Source: Panicum virgatum (lineage: Eukaryota > Streptophyta > Magnoliopsida > Poales > Poaceae). From it: DNA of 64,000 nucleotides. Position 1 is the stretch's first letter; each line of letters starts with the position of its first letter. The notes beneath the pieces are model-generated. The model ran no database searches. It had not been told where the DNA came from and saw only the letters and a program-made list of their open reading frames with translations. The position numbers and the translations under genes were made by a program. This document shows positions 43,089 through 55,714 of the stretch, one piece after another. The stretch lies in contig NC_053150.1 of the NCBI RefSeq assembly GCF_016808335.1, positions 41,753,607-41,817,606 on the forward strand. Direction: 5' to 3'.

Positions 43089-45275
43089 TCACTTTTGAGG
43101 TTTGGGAACCCAAGCAAGTTTGGGTCCTTTGACAAGAGTTACTAAAGTTTTAGGAACCCATAGTTGGCGTGGTAGCTTTCCCTTCATTTGAGTGCCAATG
43201 AACTTTGCCTCAATCATACCACTTTTAAGCTTGCTTAACAAGAAATGATGTTCATTGAATTGAGACCTGTAGTTAGGAGGCAAGGTAGGAGGTGGGCGAG
43301 TAGGAATTGGACACTCTCTTGTATGATGCCCGGTGATGCGACAATGTTGGCAAAATGAGCCAACTTCTTTGTTGAAGCATGCCTTGAGCTCCGGCGACTT
43401 GGGAAAATTTTCCGGAGACTTGGGAAATAATCCAAGTCCATTTGTCCCAAAGTGCCTTGCATTGTGGAAGAGAATCTCCTTATGCAAGTATTCTCCCCTT
43501 GTCACATTAAACATGCACTTGGTCATGCTTTCAAGTTCCTCCTCAATTTGTTTCTCCCTATCATGGTTAGTCTTTGAAAAAGGAGAAGTATGATGATAAG
43601 TAGTAGGGTGAGGCAACTCCACAAGATCATCACAAGAAGTAGATATATTGACTTTGATGACTTCCTTTTGAGTTTCTTTTAGTTCTTCATCTAAGACATC
43701 AAAGGTAAGGTCAAGTTCTTGATACTTCATACTTAGGTTGGCATAATCAAGCTTAAGTTTCTTATTGCATGAAGTAAGTGACTTATTAAGCACAACTACT
43801 TCCTCATGTTTAACATTCAATTCATTGTGCTTAGCAAGTAACTTGTCATGCTCCCCTCTAAGTTGTTTGCTAGAAACAATACATGTATAATGAGTTTCTA
43901 CTACCTCATTGTGTCTAATAAGCAACTCATTATTGGAGACCTTAAGCTTAACATTTTCATTTTCAAGAACTTTGCATTTAGATTTGTACTTCTTGATCAC
44001 TTGTTGGTACTCATCTAGGATGGTTTGCACTTCATTAGGAGATAAACTATGTTCACTTTCATCACTAGAGGAGTTGTCATCATCGCTCACCTTAGAGTTA
44101 TCTCTTGCCATGAGACACATGGGTGGTGGAGGTAGAGGTGGCTCATCATCACCATCATCATGCATGGCAATCCCCACTATCTTCTTCTTGGATTCATCAT
44201 CACTTGAATCATCACTTGAGGATTCCCCATCGGTGATCCATTCTCCAAGAAAAACCTTGATATCTTCTTTTCTCTTGAAAGATCTTTTCTTCTTGAAGTC
44301 CTTCTTCTCATGGCTTTTCTTTGAGTGTTTGTTATGATTGTCATCATCATCTTGCTTCTTGTTGAGCTTTGAGGGTTCGGGACAATCATAGGAGAGATGC
44401 CCATATTTGCCACAATTGTAGCACATCTTCTTGGCATTGTCATTGCTTTTCCGGGTACGAAATTTATTCTTCTTGGGATCATAATTGTACCCTTTCTTGT
44501 TTAGCCTTGACATCATCTTAGAAGTCTTCCTCATGAGAAGTGAAAGCTCAACATCACCATCCTCATCATTTGAATCTTCACTAGCTTCATCATCACTTGA
44601 GCTTGATGAGGGAGCCTTGTACTTGTTTTTATTTTTGGACTTGTGATCACTCTTAGCTTTGAGTGCAAGATCTTTCTTGGCATTTGGAGGATCAACTTCA
44701 CCCATGAGAAACATCTCATGAGACCGAATTTTTCCAATGACCTCACCAACTTCAAGTGTTGCAAGATCCTTCTCACAAAGCAATGCGGTGACAATGTTGT
44801 ACTTGGGCTTGTGTAGAGAATGTAGGACCTTCCGGATGATGTCACTAGTAGTCAAATGAGAAATTTCAAGAGCATTAATGTCCTCAACAAGTACATTCAA
44901 TCTAGCATACATTTGTTCAACTAACTCATTGGGGAACATTTTGAAATCATTGAGTTTTTCCTTAAGCACTTGGTACTTCTCCTCACGAAGCTTTGTAGAC
45001 CCAACATGAATGGTCTCAAGCTCTTTCCAAACTTCATGAGCCATTTTCTTGCTATGGACACGTGCAAAGATGTCCTCACTAAGAGCATCAAACAAAACAT
45101 TCTTGGCTCTAGCATGGTACTTAACTTGGTCTTCACTCCAATCACCAACAATAGGTTTTTCGGTGACCTCCCAACATATGACATGGAGAGCCTCTAGGTA
45201 ACTTGTCATGCAGGCTTTCTATTAGCTATAGTTTCTCCCATCAAGTTTGGGTGGTCCACTACTCCCCGGGGCCAT
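43089..45275 (-). pseudogene. Copia gag, broken near its start
   Basis: The natural start is ATG at 45275 (MAPGSSGPPKLDGRNYS), after which TAA and TAG (45219-45224) fall where the family reads Tyr-Trp. The frame then stays open for 706 codons from Met at 45209. It contains the UBN2-type gag region, two CCHC zinc knuckles (CYNCGKYGHLSYDC near codon 262 and CQHCRITGHHTREC near codon 618 counted from 45209), Lys- and Ser/Asp-rich linkers and a long heptad-like segment between them. The product would form the particle and bind RNA. It ends at TGA 43089-43091, in the same frame as the following protease. Confidence 0.85.
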
Positions 45276-45311
45276 CTCTAGGATTTTAAGCCTATGAAAA
45301 GGGAGCCTATG

Positions 45312-45323
45312 CTCTGATACCAA
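45312..45323 (-). other. Copia primer binding site (initiator Met tRNA)
   Basis: On the minus strand TGGTATCAGAGC lies directly inside the 5' LTR. This is the classic complement to the 3' end of initiator methionine tRNA used by most plant Copia elements. Confidence 0.9.
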
Positions 45324-45324
45324 T

Positions 45325-47038
45325 TGAAAGGATCAAGACCCAAAAAGAGGGGTTGAATTGGGACTTTTTCAAAATTCTAACTTGTCCTTGACCTAGACTA
45401 GTATTGCCCAATCTACAAATTTGAAACATATTCACTAGAGCACACTAACAAAAGGATCCTTAGGTACGAAAATTCACTAACATGATCATCTTACCAAGGG
45501 AGAAACACACTAGCAAGTACAAGTTCTAGTCGAGAGATCAAACTAACATGCAATTGTCCTAGTCAAACAAACAAGCAAAGGAAAGTAAGGATCATAACGA
45601 AAGAGATTAATTGCTTGAATGTAAATGCAAGAGACACAAGACAACCGGATTTTTTTTCCGTGGTATTGAGGAGTTGACGCTCCCCCCTAATCCACGTTGG
45701 AGCACCCACACAAGGGTATCGCTCCATTGCTTCACCAAGGAGTAAGTGATCACTAAGAATGCTACTTCTCCATCTCCGGAACGGCGAGCTTCACACCATG
45801 TACAAGCTTATTGTCTCTGGCCTCCCACAAATTCCAAGAGCTCACCAAGAACCTCCCGATCACCAAGACTGTCTAGGTGCCGTCAAACACCAAGAGTAAC
45901 AAGCTCCTAAGCCTTTACTTGACCTGCACTCAGTTGGCCCTAGCTCAAGCACACATTCTACACTTGCAAAGGTTCAATTCTTCAAGGTTGAAGCACAATC
46001 AATGCACTAGATCTTCACTCTTTTGCTCAATGCACTCTCTCTTCTTCTCAAAGGTGGCCTCAGGTATTCGATGCATCAAAGTCAGTTCAAATGAGCCAGG
46101 GGGTGCCCTTATATAGAGTGGAGAGGGTCACATAGCCGTTGGAAGTCCACTGCAGAAAAATCGTGACCATCGGAAGAACCGACGGGTTAGAAAGTGAAGG
46201 CTTCGGTTAAACCGGTCTCTCTGTGTCCAAATAGTAGCCATTAGGGGTTCTGACATAGTATCCAGGCTTGCGTCATTGCACCGGTGCATGCTTCGAAGGG
46301 GCATCGGTTCAACCGGTGCTGAAGAGGTTCACTGATCCACTCAAACAAGCTTTCTGGAACATAGTACATCCAATGCACCGATGATAGTTTCTGAAGCGTC
46401 GGATCAACCGGTGCTGAAGGCGAATCACAGCCACCCAAACATGCTCTCTGGAACAAAGTATGTTCATTGCACCGGTGCTTATCTTTTTGACCATCGGTTC
46501 AACCGGTGCTATAGAGTTTGTTGACTTGATTTCTGCTTGCATCCTGAGAAGATAGACCGACAGGGCATGGGTCATCGGTTAAACCGGTGCTACTGTTTTT
46601 CTTCGTTTTCAGCTGAATTGACTTGGAGTTGAATGTAACTTCGATTGTTTCTTCTTCCAAGTGTTGTGTCAACTTCTTTTGACTATCTTGGGCTATTTTT
46701 GAGCGAGTGTGCAAGATTTCTAAGGCCAACTCAATTTTGGTCAAGCTACTAACTCATGAACCCCTCTTACTAGTACGGTCAAGAACTAAAAACTATAAAC
46801 CCTAGCTAAATCAAGTGTCTTTCATCTCCTTGTGACACTTGAGACTAGAAAGGTCCTTAATCTTTGAAATTGAGTCCTTGGCACGCATGATTGTTTTGAA
46901 TTGAGGGGTCTCCTTTCACATTTCATATGAGACTAAACTAATGATTGATTTTTTCCTTCCAAACACATGTTAGTCGCATACGGTTGTCATTAATCACCGA
47001 AACTTACCATTAGCATCTATCGGCCTAGATGCGCTTCA
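45325..47038 (-). repeat. Copia 5' LTR
   Basis: About 1714 bp, direct repeat of the left LTR with scattered substitutions and small indels. It would contain the element promoter, read on the minus strand. Confidence 0.9.
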
Positions 47039-47831
47039 ATATATAAGCACTATGAAGAAATAACAAACAAACATAAGTCCAGCTAGTGATCACAAGTTCA
47101 TATAATAAAAGATACAAATGAAGCATACAAGCACAAACACAATATCATGTCAAGGAGATATAAAGACAAGCATCCATGATATACAACTATATGACATGAC
47201 CACATAATAACAAAACAATACTCATGAAAGCTCCAATGGAGGTTTAGGAAAAGAATAAACCACTAACACTAGGACAATAGTTATTTTTTATGAAACTAAT
47301 GTTTGGGTATTTGTAAAGTTGTGACGCGTGTTTCATGTGAACCTTTTAGTCTGTAAAGTATCATACTTTTTAATTGTTAAATTTGTCGGAACTTGCTTGC
47401 TTTCACTTTAAACACCATGAAATCTAAACCGTCACTTTAGTATATCATTTCAGTACATCAGTAGGGAATCAACCCTCACACACACCGCCTATCCTTAAGA
47501 TAGAAAGAAAATGGAGATATAATAAAAATTGAAGCCAATTAAAATAGAAAAGGATGGTATCCTAAAGGAAAGTATGGAAGCAATCTACTCTTCAACATAT
47601 CATCACGGTGCATGCATGTCATACTTTTCGTAATGAAAAATACCGTGCAAGCAATACATTCCTTCACATGATTTGTGCCCTAAATCACATGTTTGTTAGC
47701 CCTTAGAGCATATTCTATCATATCTTGCCAAATCCATCTTTTAGGATTTATAAATGCCATGCTGCTACTCCTTCCTCCGCACCAAACACATTCTTCGAAA
47801 GAATCCCAGGCTGTCAAACCAAGTTCTAACA
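47039..47831 (+). promoter_or_regulatory. Upstream region of the ERF-VII gene
   Basis: AT-rich. TTATAAAT at 47747-47754 is a candidate TATA box about 80 bases before the chosen ATG, which would put transcription start near 47780. An in-frame ATG at 47754 would then lie upstream of the transcript. The Copia element ends about 790 bp upstream of the coding sequence. Confidence 0.4.
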
Positions 47832-49849
47832 ATGTGTAACGGATTGGTCATTTCCGACTTAAATATCCAAGCACCGATGGCCAAAATCACAAATAAGACA
47901 GTTGTAGAGATGGGCCAAGAGAGAATTCAAGAAAAGAAGATCGAGAACTATAGTAAATATCGAGCAAAGAGGGTGTGGAAGATAGATGAAGATGAGGACT
48001 ATGAAGCTGATTTTCAAGCATTTTTAATGGATGAGGATGAGGAGGAGGAGGGCCGCTATAAGTTTAGGGCGCTCATGGATTCCTCCAGGCGAACAAAAGA
48101 GAAAGATGGATCTGAATTTCTGAAGAAAGGTAAGGATTTACTAACCAACTTGTGTATTTCTATGTGCATCACTAGCATAATATTTGAATTACTATGAAGT
48201 CTTTTATAACAATCTATTTTCAATTGAAGAAGTGATTTCTTTCTTTCAATGAGAAAAATTCAAGAACTGTTTTATTGTTGTTGATGATGATCACAATAGA
48301 AAGGTGATTGGTTCGATGAATTGGTAGTCATATATGTCTGATTAGTTATTTCCTCACAACTTTGCTTGTTTTACAACAATTTTGGGGGCAAAGGATGGTG
48401 ACTGGGTAAAAATAGGTATCTTTAGTTGTTTTGAGTTATGATATGGCACATCAATTTTAGATATTAATAATATCAATAATTGGATCAATAGCTAGATATA
48501 GATTTAATTTTTTCTTATTAGAATATCTCAATTGAGATGGTTTGTTTATTTTTTACATGATGTTTCACATAAGAGAGAGACTCATTCTAATTTTCAGTTG
48601 CTTCCTAATAGTGTGAATATCTCTCAAGGTAAATTTCATGGTATTCTAGTTTACATTGCTTCTTGCAAAGAATTAATGAGAGATGCCATATCTAGCTAGT
48701 GCCATTTAGCACTCATAGATAATTTCTATTCCGCCCTATTTAATTACTACATGTAAATATCAAAAAAATTCTAGATAAATGAAATTAACTTATGCAGTAC
48801 TAACACTTCTACTTGCAGATGCTATGATCATCCATAAACTAGACCCTACTAATGGTCCTATTACGAAGCCAAAGCAGAAGCGCAAGAACCCATATAGGGG
48901 CATCCGCCGACGCCCTTGGGGCAAATGGGCTGCTGAAATCCGTGATCCTAAAAAGGGTGTTCGTGTTTGGTTAGGCACATATAAAACACCAGAAGATGCT
49001 GCTAGGGCATATGATGCTGAGGCTCGCAAGATTAGAGGCAATAAGGCAAAGGTGAATTTCCCTGATGAGGCACCACTAAACATGATGAGTAACATACCAA
49101 AGCCAGTTGTTACTGCAATGCCACCAATGCTTGTTCCAGCAGAGAAGTTTAATGCCAACACACTGGTTCACCATATAAACAACTCAAATGAGGATTTATT
49201 TTCGGTGGTGAACTTTAGTGGTAGCAATGCTCACTCAGTTCCTAATGAGGGCTTTGGGTTACTCTCCATGAATGTGCCTAATGTGTCTTATGAGATTTCA
49301 AGGATGGGAGTGTGTCCTAGTCAAAATATATTTTCAGACTATTCTTCAAGCAATGGATTAGTGAACTTTAGTGAAAACAATGCTAGCTCAATTGATACTG
49401 AAGGTTTTGGGTTTCCCTCTATGAGAATGTCTGATGCACCTTCTGAGATTCCAAGGATGGGCCATTGTCCAAGTCAAAATCAATTTTCAATTGGTTCATC
49501 AAGCCATGGATCGGGCAATGATACCATCAAGAACCTAAATGCATGCTCCTCCTTACCACATCTTGGTATGCAGATGTTCGGTCAACGTACTTTTGCTGGT
49601 CCACCAATGATGATAGAAAGAAACATTGGAGCGCTTGCTCCTACTTTGAGAAATGCCACACCCATTGTTCCATTTGATGTGGCTAGTGTTGATGCTGGGA
49701 CAAAACTAATTGATCAGCAGCCTACCCTGCAGCAGGTGGTGGAAAATAAATATATTCCTTCCAATTTACAAGGTGATGTTATTGAGGATGTGGCTGCAGA
49801 GATCACAATGTGGGATTTCTATGACCAGCTGTTAGCCAAGGAAAATTGA
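47832..49849 (+). CDS. Group VII ERF transcription factor
   Basis: Two exons, 47832-48129 and 48819-49849 (GTAAGG donor, TTGCAG acceptor), give 442 residues. The protein starts MCNGLVISD, resembling the group VII Met-Cys start (usually MCGGAI), which makes the protein an oxygen- and nitric-oxide-controlled target of the Cys/Arg N-degron pathway. Then come the group VII acidic motif ([16 protein letters not shown]), a basic nuclear signal (KPKQKRK, about 116-122) and an AP2 domain (about 124-181: [19 protein letters not shown]) with the Ala and Asp typical of ERF binding to GCC-box DNA. The end, [15 protein letters not shown], is a group VII C-terminal motif. One intron at this position is normal. 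An in-frame ATG at 47754 would add 26 residues; I prefer 47832 because it gives the Met-Cys start and a better context (A at -3). Confidence 0.92.
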
Positions 49850-50743
49850 ATGGTCACAGACCACATGGCTTGTGCCTTGTAGATGACAAGAAGTGGTAAA
49901 GGCCATCCACTGATCCCTAGCACTATTACCAATTATATTATTTCTTTATCCTATATTTTTCTCTACTATTTTTGCACTTTTCTTTAAAATAAATATTTGA
50001 ATCCATTTTTTTTGAAATTTTTATAGGACTGATGCATGGATGATGAAGATGGAGCAGTCACAAAGGCTTATTTGTGGTATAATCGATTCCCAAATAAATG
50101 TTGTTTCTACTTTCCTACCTTTTATTGTGTACCAGTTTGGCTTTTTTTTTATCTATGTTTCCAAATTGGAGTATTGGTTGTGGAACTTACTTGGTTTTAT
50201 GCGTATTGTAATGGTATGGTTTTCATGCTCTACCTAAGACATAATTGATGTAAGTTTTGAATATGCTGATGTCAGTTTGGGTGAAACCGTTGTGTGGTTT
50301 TTGGTGATGCATGCTTGTTTATCTATCTATATTTTCCAGTAATGTATCTTTGTTACTTGTGCATCCGTTATATTTTGTAATGGTTTTCTTTTTTTATTCA
50401 TTCCATGAAAGAGAAATCTCTGCCATTTTTTTGTGAGGATACAAGGCCATTGACCTTTAGAAGGTGGTTGCCTTCTTTCCTGCATGAGAAAAGGACCAGA
50501 GTGATAGCTCAAATAGCCTCCTTCCGTTTGATGATGTTATAGTATTGAAATGGGGACATGGGTGTCAACTCTTGTTAAAATTTGTTTACAATCACCTGAG
50601 TTAGGATATAAAGGCTAACTGACATTCTTAAGTGGGCATGTGTGGCAAATTCTCGATAAAAATCTGTTTACGGTCACCTGATTTTGGTGTTGGGAGGGGA
50701 GTTGTTAAGTAAAATTGGGAAGCTATGTTCCTTGCTATAACAT
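49850..50743 (+). other. 3' flank of the ERF gene and intergenic DNA
   Basis: AT-rich; AAATAAATATTT near 49988 is a possible polyadenylation region. Short open frames at 50036-50248 are in low-complexity sequence. At 50550-50680 a roughly 45-bp segment (GTTTACAATCACCTGA / GTTTACGGTCACCTGA) is repeated about 100 bp apart. Confidence 0.4.
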
Positions 50744-50901
50744 GGAAGTGTTAATTGGTGACCCTTAGGTGCCCCTTCAACCTTTTTTAGTTTAATTTTG
50801 CACTAATTTTTCAAAATGTTATCTCAATTTGAAGAAGTAATACAAAATTTTAAACTAAAAAGAGTTTGAGGGACACTTAAGAGTCACCAATTAACACCTC
50901 C
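50744..50901. mobile_element. Foldback MITE
   Basis: Left arm GGAAGTGTTAATTGGTGAC and right arm (inverted) GGAGGTGTTAATTGGTGAC extend to about 50 bp of near-complementary sequence on each side of an AT-rich centre. 158 bp, non-coding. A target duplication was not clear, so the superfamily is not assigned. Confidence 0.7.
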
Positions 50902-52060
50902 AACAGTTCGATCTCAACCGTGTGTGGTCGAGGGGAAAAAGGGAGATTCCGAAAAAGGGCTCCTTGTGATACTAACAGAGATAGCCCAGCCATTGGGCTG
51001 GAAACTTAGTCATCGTGGGCTGCAGGTGGGTGAATCCCGCTCGGCCGCAGATTCGTGCCGATGGTTGGCTGCTCGGCCGCACATCGAATCGAGGGAAGCC
51101 AGAGAGATAACTGCCACGGCCACGCACAACCCAAGCCGCAGCAGCGGCCGCTCGTCGGTCCTGTGTGCGCGGCGCCGGTTTGCATCCCGTGCAGGGGCTC
51201 AAGCTAGGCAGGCGACGTGCACGTCCACACACCACACACGATCAGATCGATCAGAATGTCTGGAAAATCTTGCACGCCACGATCTGAAACGGTAGGAGAA
51301 GACCAGGGAACAGTACTGAAACACACTGCTGTCGTAGCTAGCTAGGACGAATGAAGACAGGGTACAGCTAGGCTGCCGGTGAACAGTCGCGCACCCTGTT
51401 TTGCTCCAAACGGAGGGCCGCCGCCGTAGATGAGAGGAGGGCGCCAACGCAGCGCACGGCACGTGCTCGGTGTGTGTGCACACGGCACACTAAAGTCCAA
51501 AGCAAAGCGTGCGTGTAGCGGCCTAGCGGGCACGCCTAGAGTAAGTGGCCGGCCGGGCATGCCATGCCACGGCAGCTCCCGCTGCATGCGCACGAGGCTC
51601 GCTCGCTCTAGGTGACGGGGGACGCGAGACGTGCTGGGGCCACGGCGGCCGCCGTGATCTTTCTGTTTGGTTGTTTGGCCGAGGCGCTCTCGCTCGCTCG
51701 CTCGCGTGCACGCGCGAATTAACGCACGCCCGCCCGGCCCGCCGGCTGCCCAGATGCATGCAGCGACGATCGGTGGGTTCAGTCGCGGGCTCACGGCGCA
51801 CGACTGCATGGCATGGTGCGGGACCGATCGATCGGGAACAAGCGACGACACGCACGCGCTGTCGGATTTGCCTGGGCCGGCGGCCAGCGCCACTTGCAGC
51901 GCGTCGCCGATCGGCCTGCGAGACAGCGAGAGCATGGGTTGGGCGTCGGTTGGGCGGGACGATTCGGCGGCGTCACGGCGTGCACAGAGCGAAGCTACAT
52001 TATTTAGCGAGGCGAGAGCTCTACAGCGGGCGTGTAGCTAGTCTGCTGGGAGGTTGAACA
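50902..52060. other. GC-rich intergenic block
   Basis: Overlapping open frames on both strands, all rich in Arg, Ala and Gly, with no domain recognised and no frame clearly favoured. It could be a CpG-rich regulatory area or a decayed transposon; I see nothing that decides. Confidence 0.35.
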
Positions 52061-52229
52061 AGGAACGCCCGGCGGTGTGCCCTCACGAGCATTGTTTTCC
52101 AAGCAGCGATGGGGCTCACGACGAGATTTATTTAACCAAAACGACACACAAATATCAAATATGCCCTACGGTTTTTTGTATATTTAGTACAACAACATTA
52201 CTTTCTCGCTCTCTTTCTGAAAGAAATTT

Positions 52230-52305
52230 GAGGTAGTGGTTGAGGCGTTAGTTCGGTGCCCTGATCGACGACCCTCCCCATGATTGCAACGTTGATGCGT
52301 GCGTG
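52230..52305. repeat. Dispersed repeat fragment (copy 1)
   Basis: Shares GAGGC.TTAGTT and CCATGATTGCAACGTTGAT with 57275-57335 in the same orientation. Both lie a few hundred to a thousand bases from other repeats. Probably a transposon fragment of unknown class. Confidence 0.55.
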
Positions 52306-55300
52306 CCTTTCGTAACAACTGTGGAGAGACCGAATCCCTAGTGCTAGCGGCCGGACAAACGCGAGCGAGTACTTAACATTTGACCAAGCCCAATTGTCTT
52401 TAACCATTCTTCTGGTCTTGGATTATTAGTGTGTGCCAGCTAGTCCTCGAGGCACCTTGGAATTCGACCTCGAGCTAAACTTGTGGTTGGCTGGCTCCCT
52501 TGATTCTTGCAAGAAAAATCAGAGGAGACATCAAATGATTAGCAGTAGTTGTTGCCCTGATTAAAGTAGTTAAACCGATGCGTGCGTTCGAGTAGTATGG
52601 TACATATATTGTGTGGCATGCACTACACACCTATGACTATGAGTGTCTCGCACTTCCAAGGGTGCATGCAAGAAAAGGGGTGGTTGGTCTTTGGTCCTCT
52701 GGGAAAGAATATGAAATCTATTTGGACTTTGGAGTTTAGAGCTTATTTAAAATTTGAGTTGAGAGGTTAGAGAGCCAACCACCACGCACACTGTGTGCTT
52801 GCTGCCTTGCTCTGGTCTAAGGACAGATGGGATGCAAAAGCGAAGCACCATACATCATTACCTAGGACAAATTCAACTTGTGTTCAAATGTACTAGTATT
52901 AGTATTTAGTGATAGTACAATTGGATTAGAACCCAAAAATCAATCAAAAGATTGGCACAACCTCCAGCACGTAATAAGCTCCTTAATTGGTGCAATCTCG
53001 GACGCAGGCTGACTAGTGACATTGGACAGGGGGCATTATTGTTCATGCCTGTCCATTTCAGAGAGGGCCTTGCTCTTAAAAAAACACACACAGTTTGCAT
53101 ATGTCAACACTGTGGAGATATCTTGGCACTACAGAAAAATTTCGGTGCACGATTAGGGATGGAACAGAGCGTTTTGGCAAGTTGCTGAAGAGCATTTTCT
53201 GCATTGAGTCACTGTTTCTCGTGGAGTATCATAGAAATGTCACGTCAGAGAGCATGCTTGCTGATCGTTCCAATCAAAGCCCAGTACATAAACTGTTGGA
53301 GCGTACCCAACTCCAACTGGTCTACGTTCTAGGATAGGAGTATATACATGTGCAGCCTTGGAGAACCGTAAACAACTAAACATTGCCGCATGGTTCCCAT
53401 ACATTTGTGCCTGTTGGAGTGTTAGTATGGAAGAATATATAGCTTATCCTCTATCTGCCAGTCTTCTCTATTGTGCTGCAAACCACCCTATGAAATTGTT
53501 ATATAAAAAAACCACCCTATGAAATTAAGGGATAGGACATACAAAAAGCTAATCTGTATCTCGATCCGGCCAAAACATGAATAGTTTCATTCCCATGAGC
53601 ATGATCTCGAAACAATGCACATTCTGCAATGCACATTCTTGCGGTCGAATCATTTTCGGCACATTGAGTGATAACTTTTCAATATAGTTTCATTGTTTAC
53701 TCCCTTATTGATGGCTATCTTTTGTACTCATCTCGAGCTTTTCTTTACGCACAGAAATAATTTTATGGAGTGTTTGTCACATATTTGTTGTTTTAACTCC
53801 TTCCACATTGGTCCAACTTCTTCCTCTTATCAAGCAATAAAATGCATTGTACTAATATACAACAATAAGAACAAAAAGAAAAGAAAACCCCTAGAAATTA
53901 AAGCTGCAGAGTCCGTCCCAAGCACATACTGAAAACAGAGAATCCAATTGCTTACCCTGCAGAATAAAACAGAGTCCACCCCGCTTTATCACAAGAAATT
54001 CTTTCCCGTGTAAATAATTCATGGAGCTGCTACTGCTACTACTTATCCATATTTAAATTGCAATAGCAATGAGAAAATCATTATTAGACTGCAGCATCCG
54101 CCGCTCAGTGTCACTCATTGCCACAATGGCAGCCCGACACCAATCTACACAAGGTACAGAACAAGGCAGATCAAATCTTCAGCTCCGGCAGATCAAGCAG
54201 AGAATCTTTGCCGAAAACCTGTAGACCTAACCCATTTGATTACCCCAAACCAATGCGGTTGAGCATCAGGGCATCTCGCCGAAAATCTGAACTAACAAGA
54301 GCAGGCAGGGGAATGGAGATGCTCGCCCAACTCCACTGCACATGTCTGTCACTGTCTATCAGTATTCTGGTTCCGTTCGTTTGACCAATCGGGGATGAAT
54401 AGGATTCCTCTCGCATTATCTTCGCATTTTCAGTGACCTGCTAGATGGCTACTAGGTGCTATGTTCTTGTGTGGTCGGTACGTGCTGCTGTGCTTTACAG
54501 AACAGAGGACTGAAGAATGAAGATGCTATTAAGCCTGCAAACCACAGTGTTCAAATCACGGTTTGTATCATCTTGCGTTCCAGTTTTGCATGTCCAGTCA
54601 ATTCTTGGCTAGTTTGGGGGTGGCACCGAGTGGTACAGCTCGCACACGAAGCTGTCACATACTCACGTGCGCTATGCCACCACAGCTCCTCCAACGAGAG
54701 AGGCAGCCTGCCTGCCTAGTGCCTACGAGGGAGTCGGTCCACGGATCTCTCTGCTGCAGACTGCCGAGCAGCAGCTGGCCGGGGCATGCATTTGGCAATT
54801 GGCAACGCCAAGGCCGCGGTGACTCGCTCTGATGCGTCATGCAGTGATCCGGGATATTTGGCGGCGGAGCTGCAGGCCGGCCCGGCTGGTGTCTTCTGTC
54901 ACGGTTACCTGTGGCGCATCAGTACCACGGTTAAGCACACAGTTTTGAGCTCCATCTCTACCAAGCTGGACCTGTGTACAGGATGAGTCTCCTCTACAGA
55001 GTGATTTCGACCACCGGTATACGGTGTGTTATTGATAGTTGGATAGAGTAGTCTGGATTTTTTTTGGATGGGAGAGTAGTCTGGATTTTGTAGGTCTGGA
55101 TCAGTGGACCGCATCACCGCAGTAAATTTCTGTTTCATCGACCATATAACGTTCACACTCAGGCGACACGGTAAAAAAAAAAACTGCCAACTTGCTGCGG
55201 AAGTCCTGTGTCACAAATTTTGGCTGGTCGCAGAGGAACCGGGCAACATTTCTCTGCTGCTCCCGGCGCGGCGCCTGAGCCCACGGGATGCCGGAAGGGG

Positions 55301-55497
55301 CGGCGCAGGAGCAGAAGGAGAGCAGCCGCGAGGGGTGGTAGTGTGGTACAGGCCAGGCCAGGGTAGGCCGGCTGCTCCGGGCACGGCCAGTTGCCCGCTG
55401 CTGCTCTGGTGCCGGCTAAGCGGCAGCGGTTGGCGTCCACCTCCCGCCGACATGCCGTCCCCACGTCCCCCTCCTCTTCGTCTCCCTCCCCCTCCCG
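52306..55497. other. Long intergenic stretch; no supported gene
   Basis: Mixed AT-rich and moderate-GC sequence. Frames up to about 90 codons occur, none with a recognised domain. Short local duplications exist, for example AACCACCCTATGAAATT twice near 53480-53525 and AGTAGTCTGGATTTT twice near 55048-55090. Nothing reads as an RNA gene. The last few hundred bases are the upstream region of the SAUR gene. Confidence 0.4.
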
Positions 55498-55498
55498 A

Positions 55499-55506
55499 TT
55501 ATATAA
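55499..55506 (+). promoter_or_regulatory. TATA box of the SAUR gene
   Basis: TTATATAA in a C-rich context about 210 bases upstream of the SAUR start codon, a usual distance with a 5' UTR of about 180 bases. Confidence 0.65.
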
Positions 55507-55714
55507 CCATCCCCGGCCGTCGCCTCCCCTGCAGTCTCTTCTCTTCTCCCAATCATCACCGTCTTCCATTCCTCCCCAACTCCATCTCTGTCTCCAAAAC
55601 TTCCGCCTTTCTCTCTCTCCCGTTCTTGGATCGCGCGTGCGCCTGGTGTGCCTTGGCCGCCGCCGGGTCCCGTGCCGTCGTCGTCGGAGGAGGAGGAGGA
55701 GCGGGAAGGCGGCA

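Larger units (their letters stand above)
33673..47038 (-). mobile_element. Copia-type LTR retrotransposon with extra ORF, minus strand
   Basis: Two direct LTRs (33673-35436, 45325-47038), both TG...CA, enclose 9.9 kb. ATATA flanks both sides (33668-33672 and 47039-47043). On the minus strand the order is gag, protease, integrase, reverse transcriptase, RNase H, as in Copia, then a further long frame before the 3' LTR. That position and the large size recall the SIRE/Maximus clade with its env-like gene; the clade call is inference. Every coding part carries stops or frameshifts, so this copy is not autonomous. Confidence 0.95.

Noticed and set aside
43333..44337. + strand frames opposite the Copia gag
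   Set aside because: Ser/Leu-rich antisense shadows of the gag frame.
50902..52060. Protein gene in the GC-rich block
   Set aside because: Competing low-complexity frames on both strands, no domain and no convincing splice sites.
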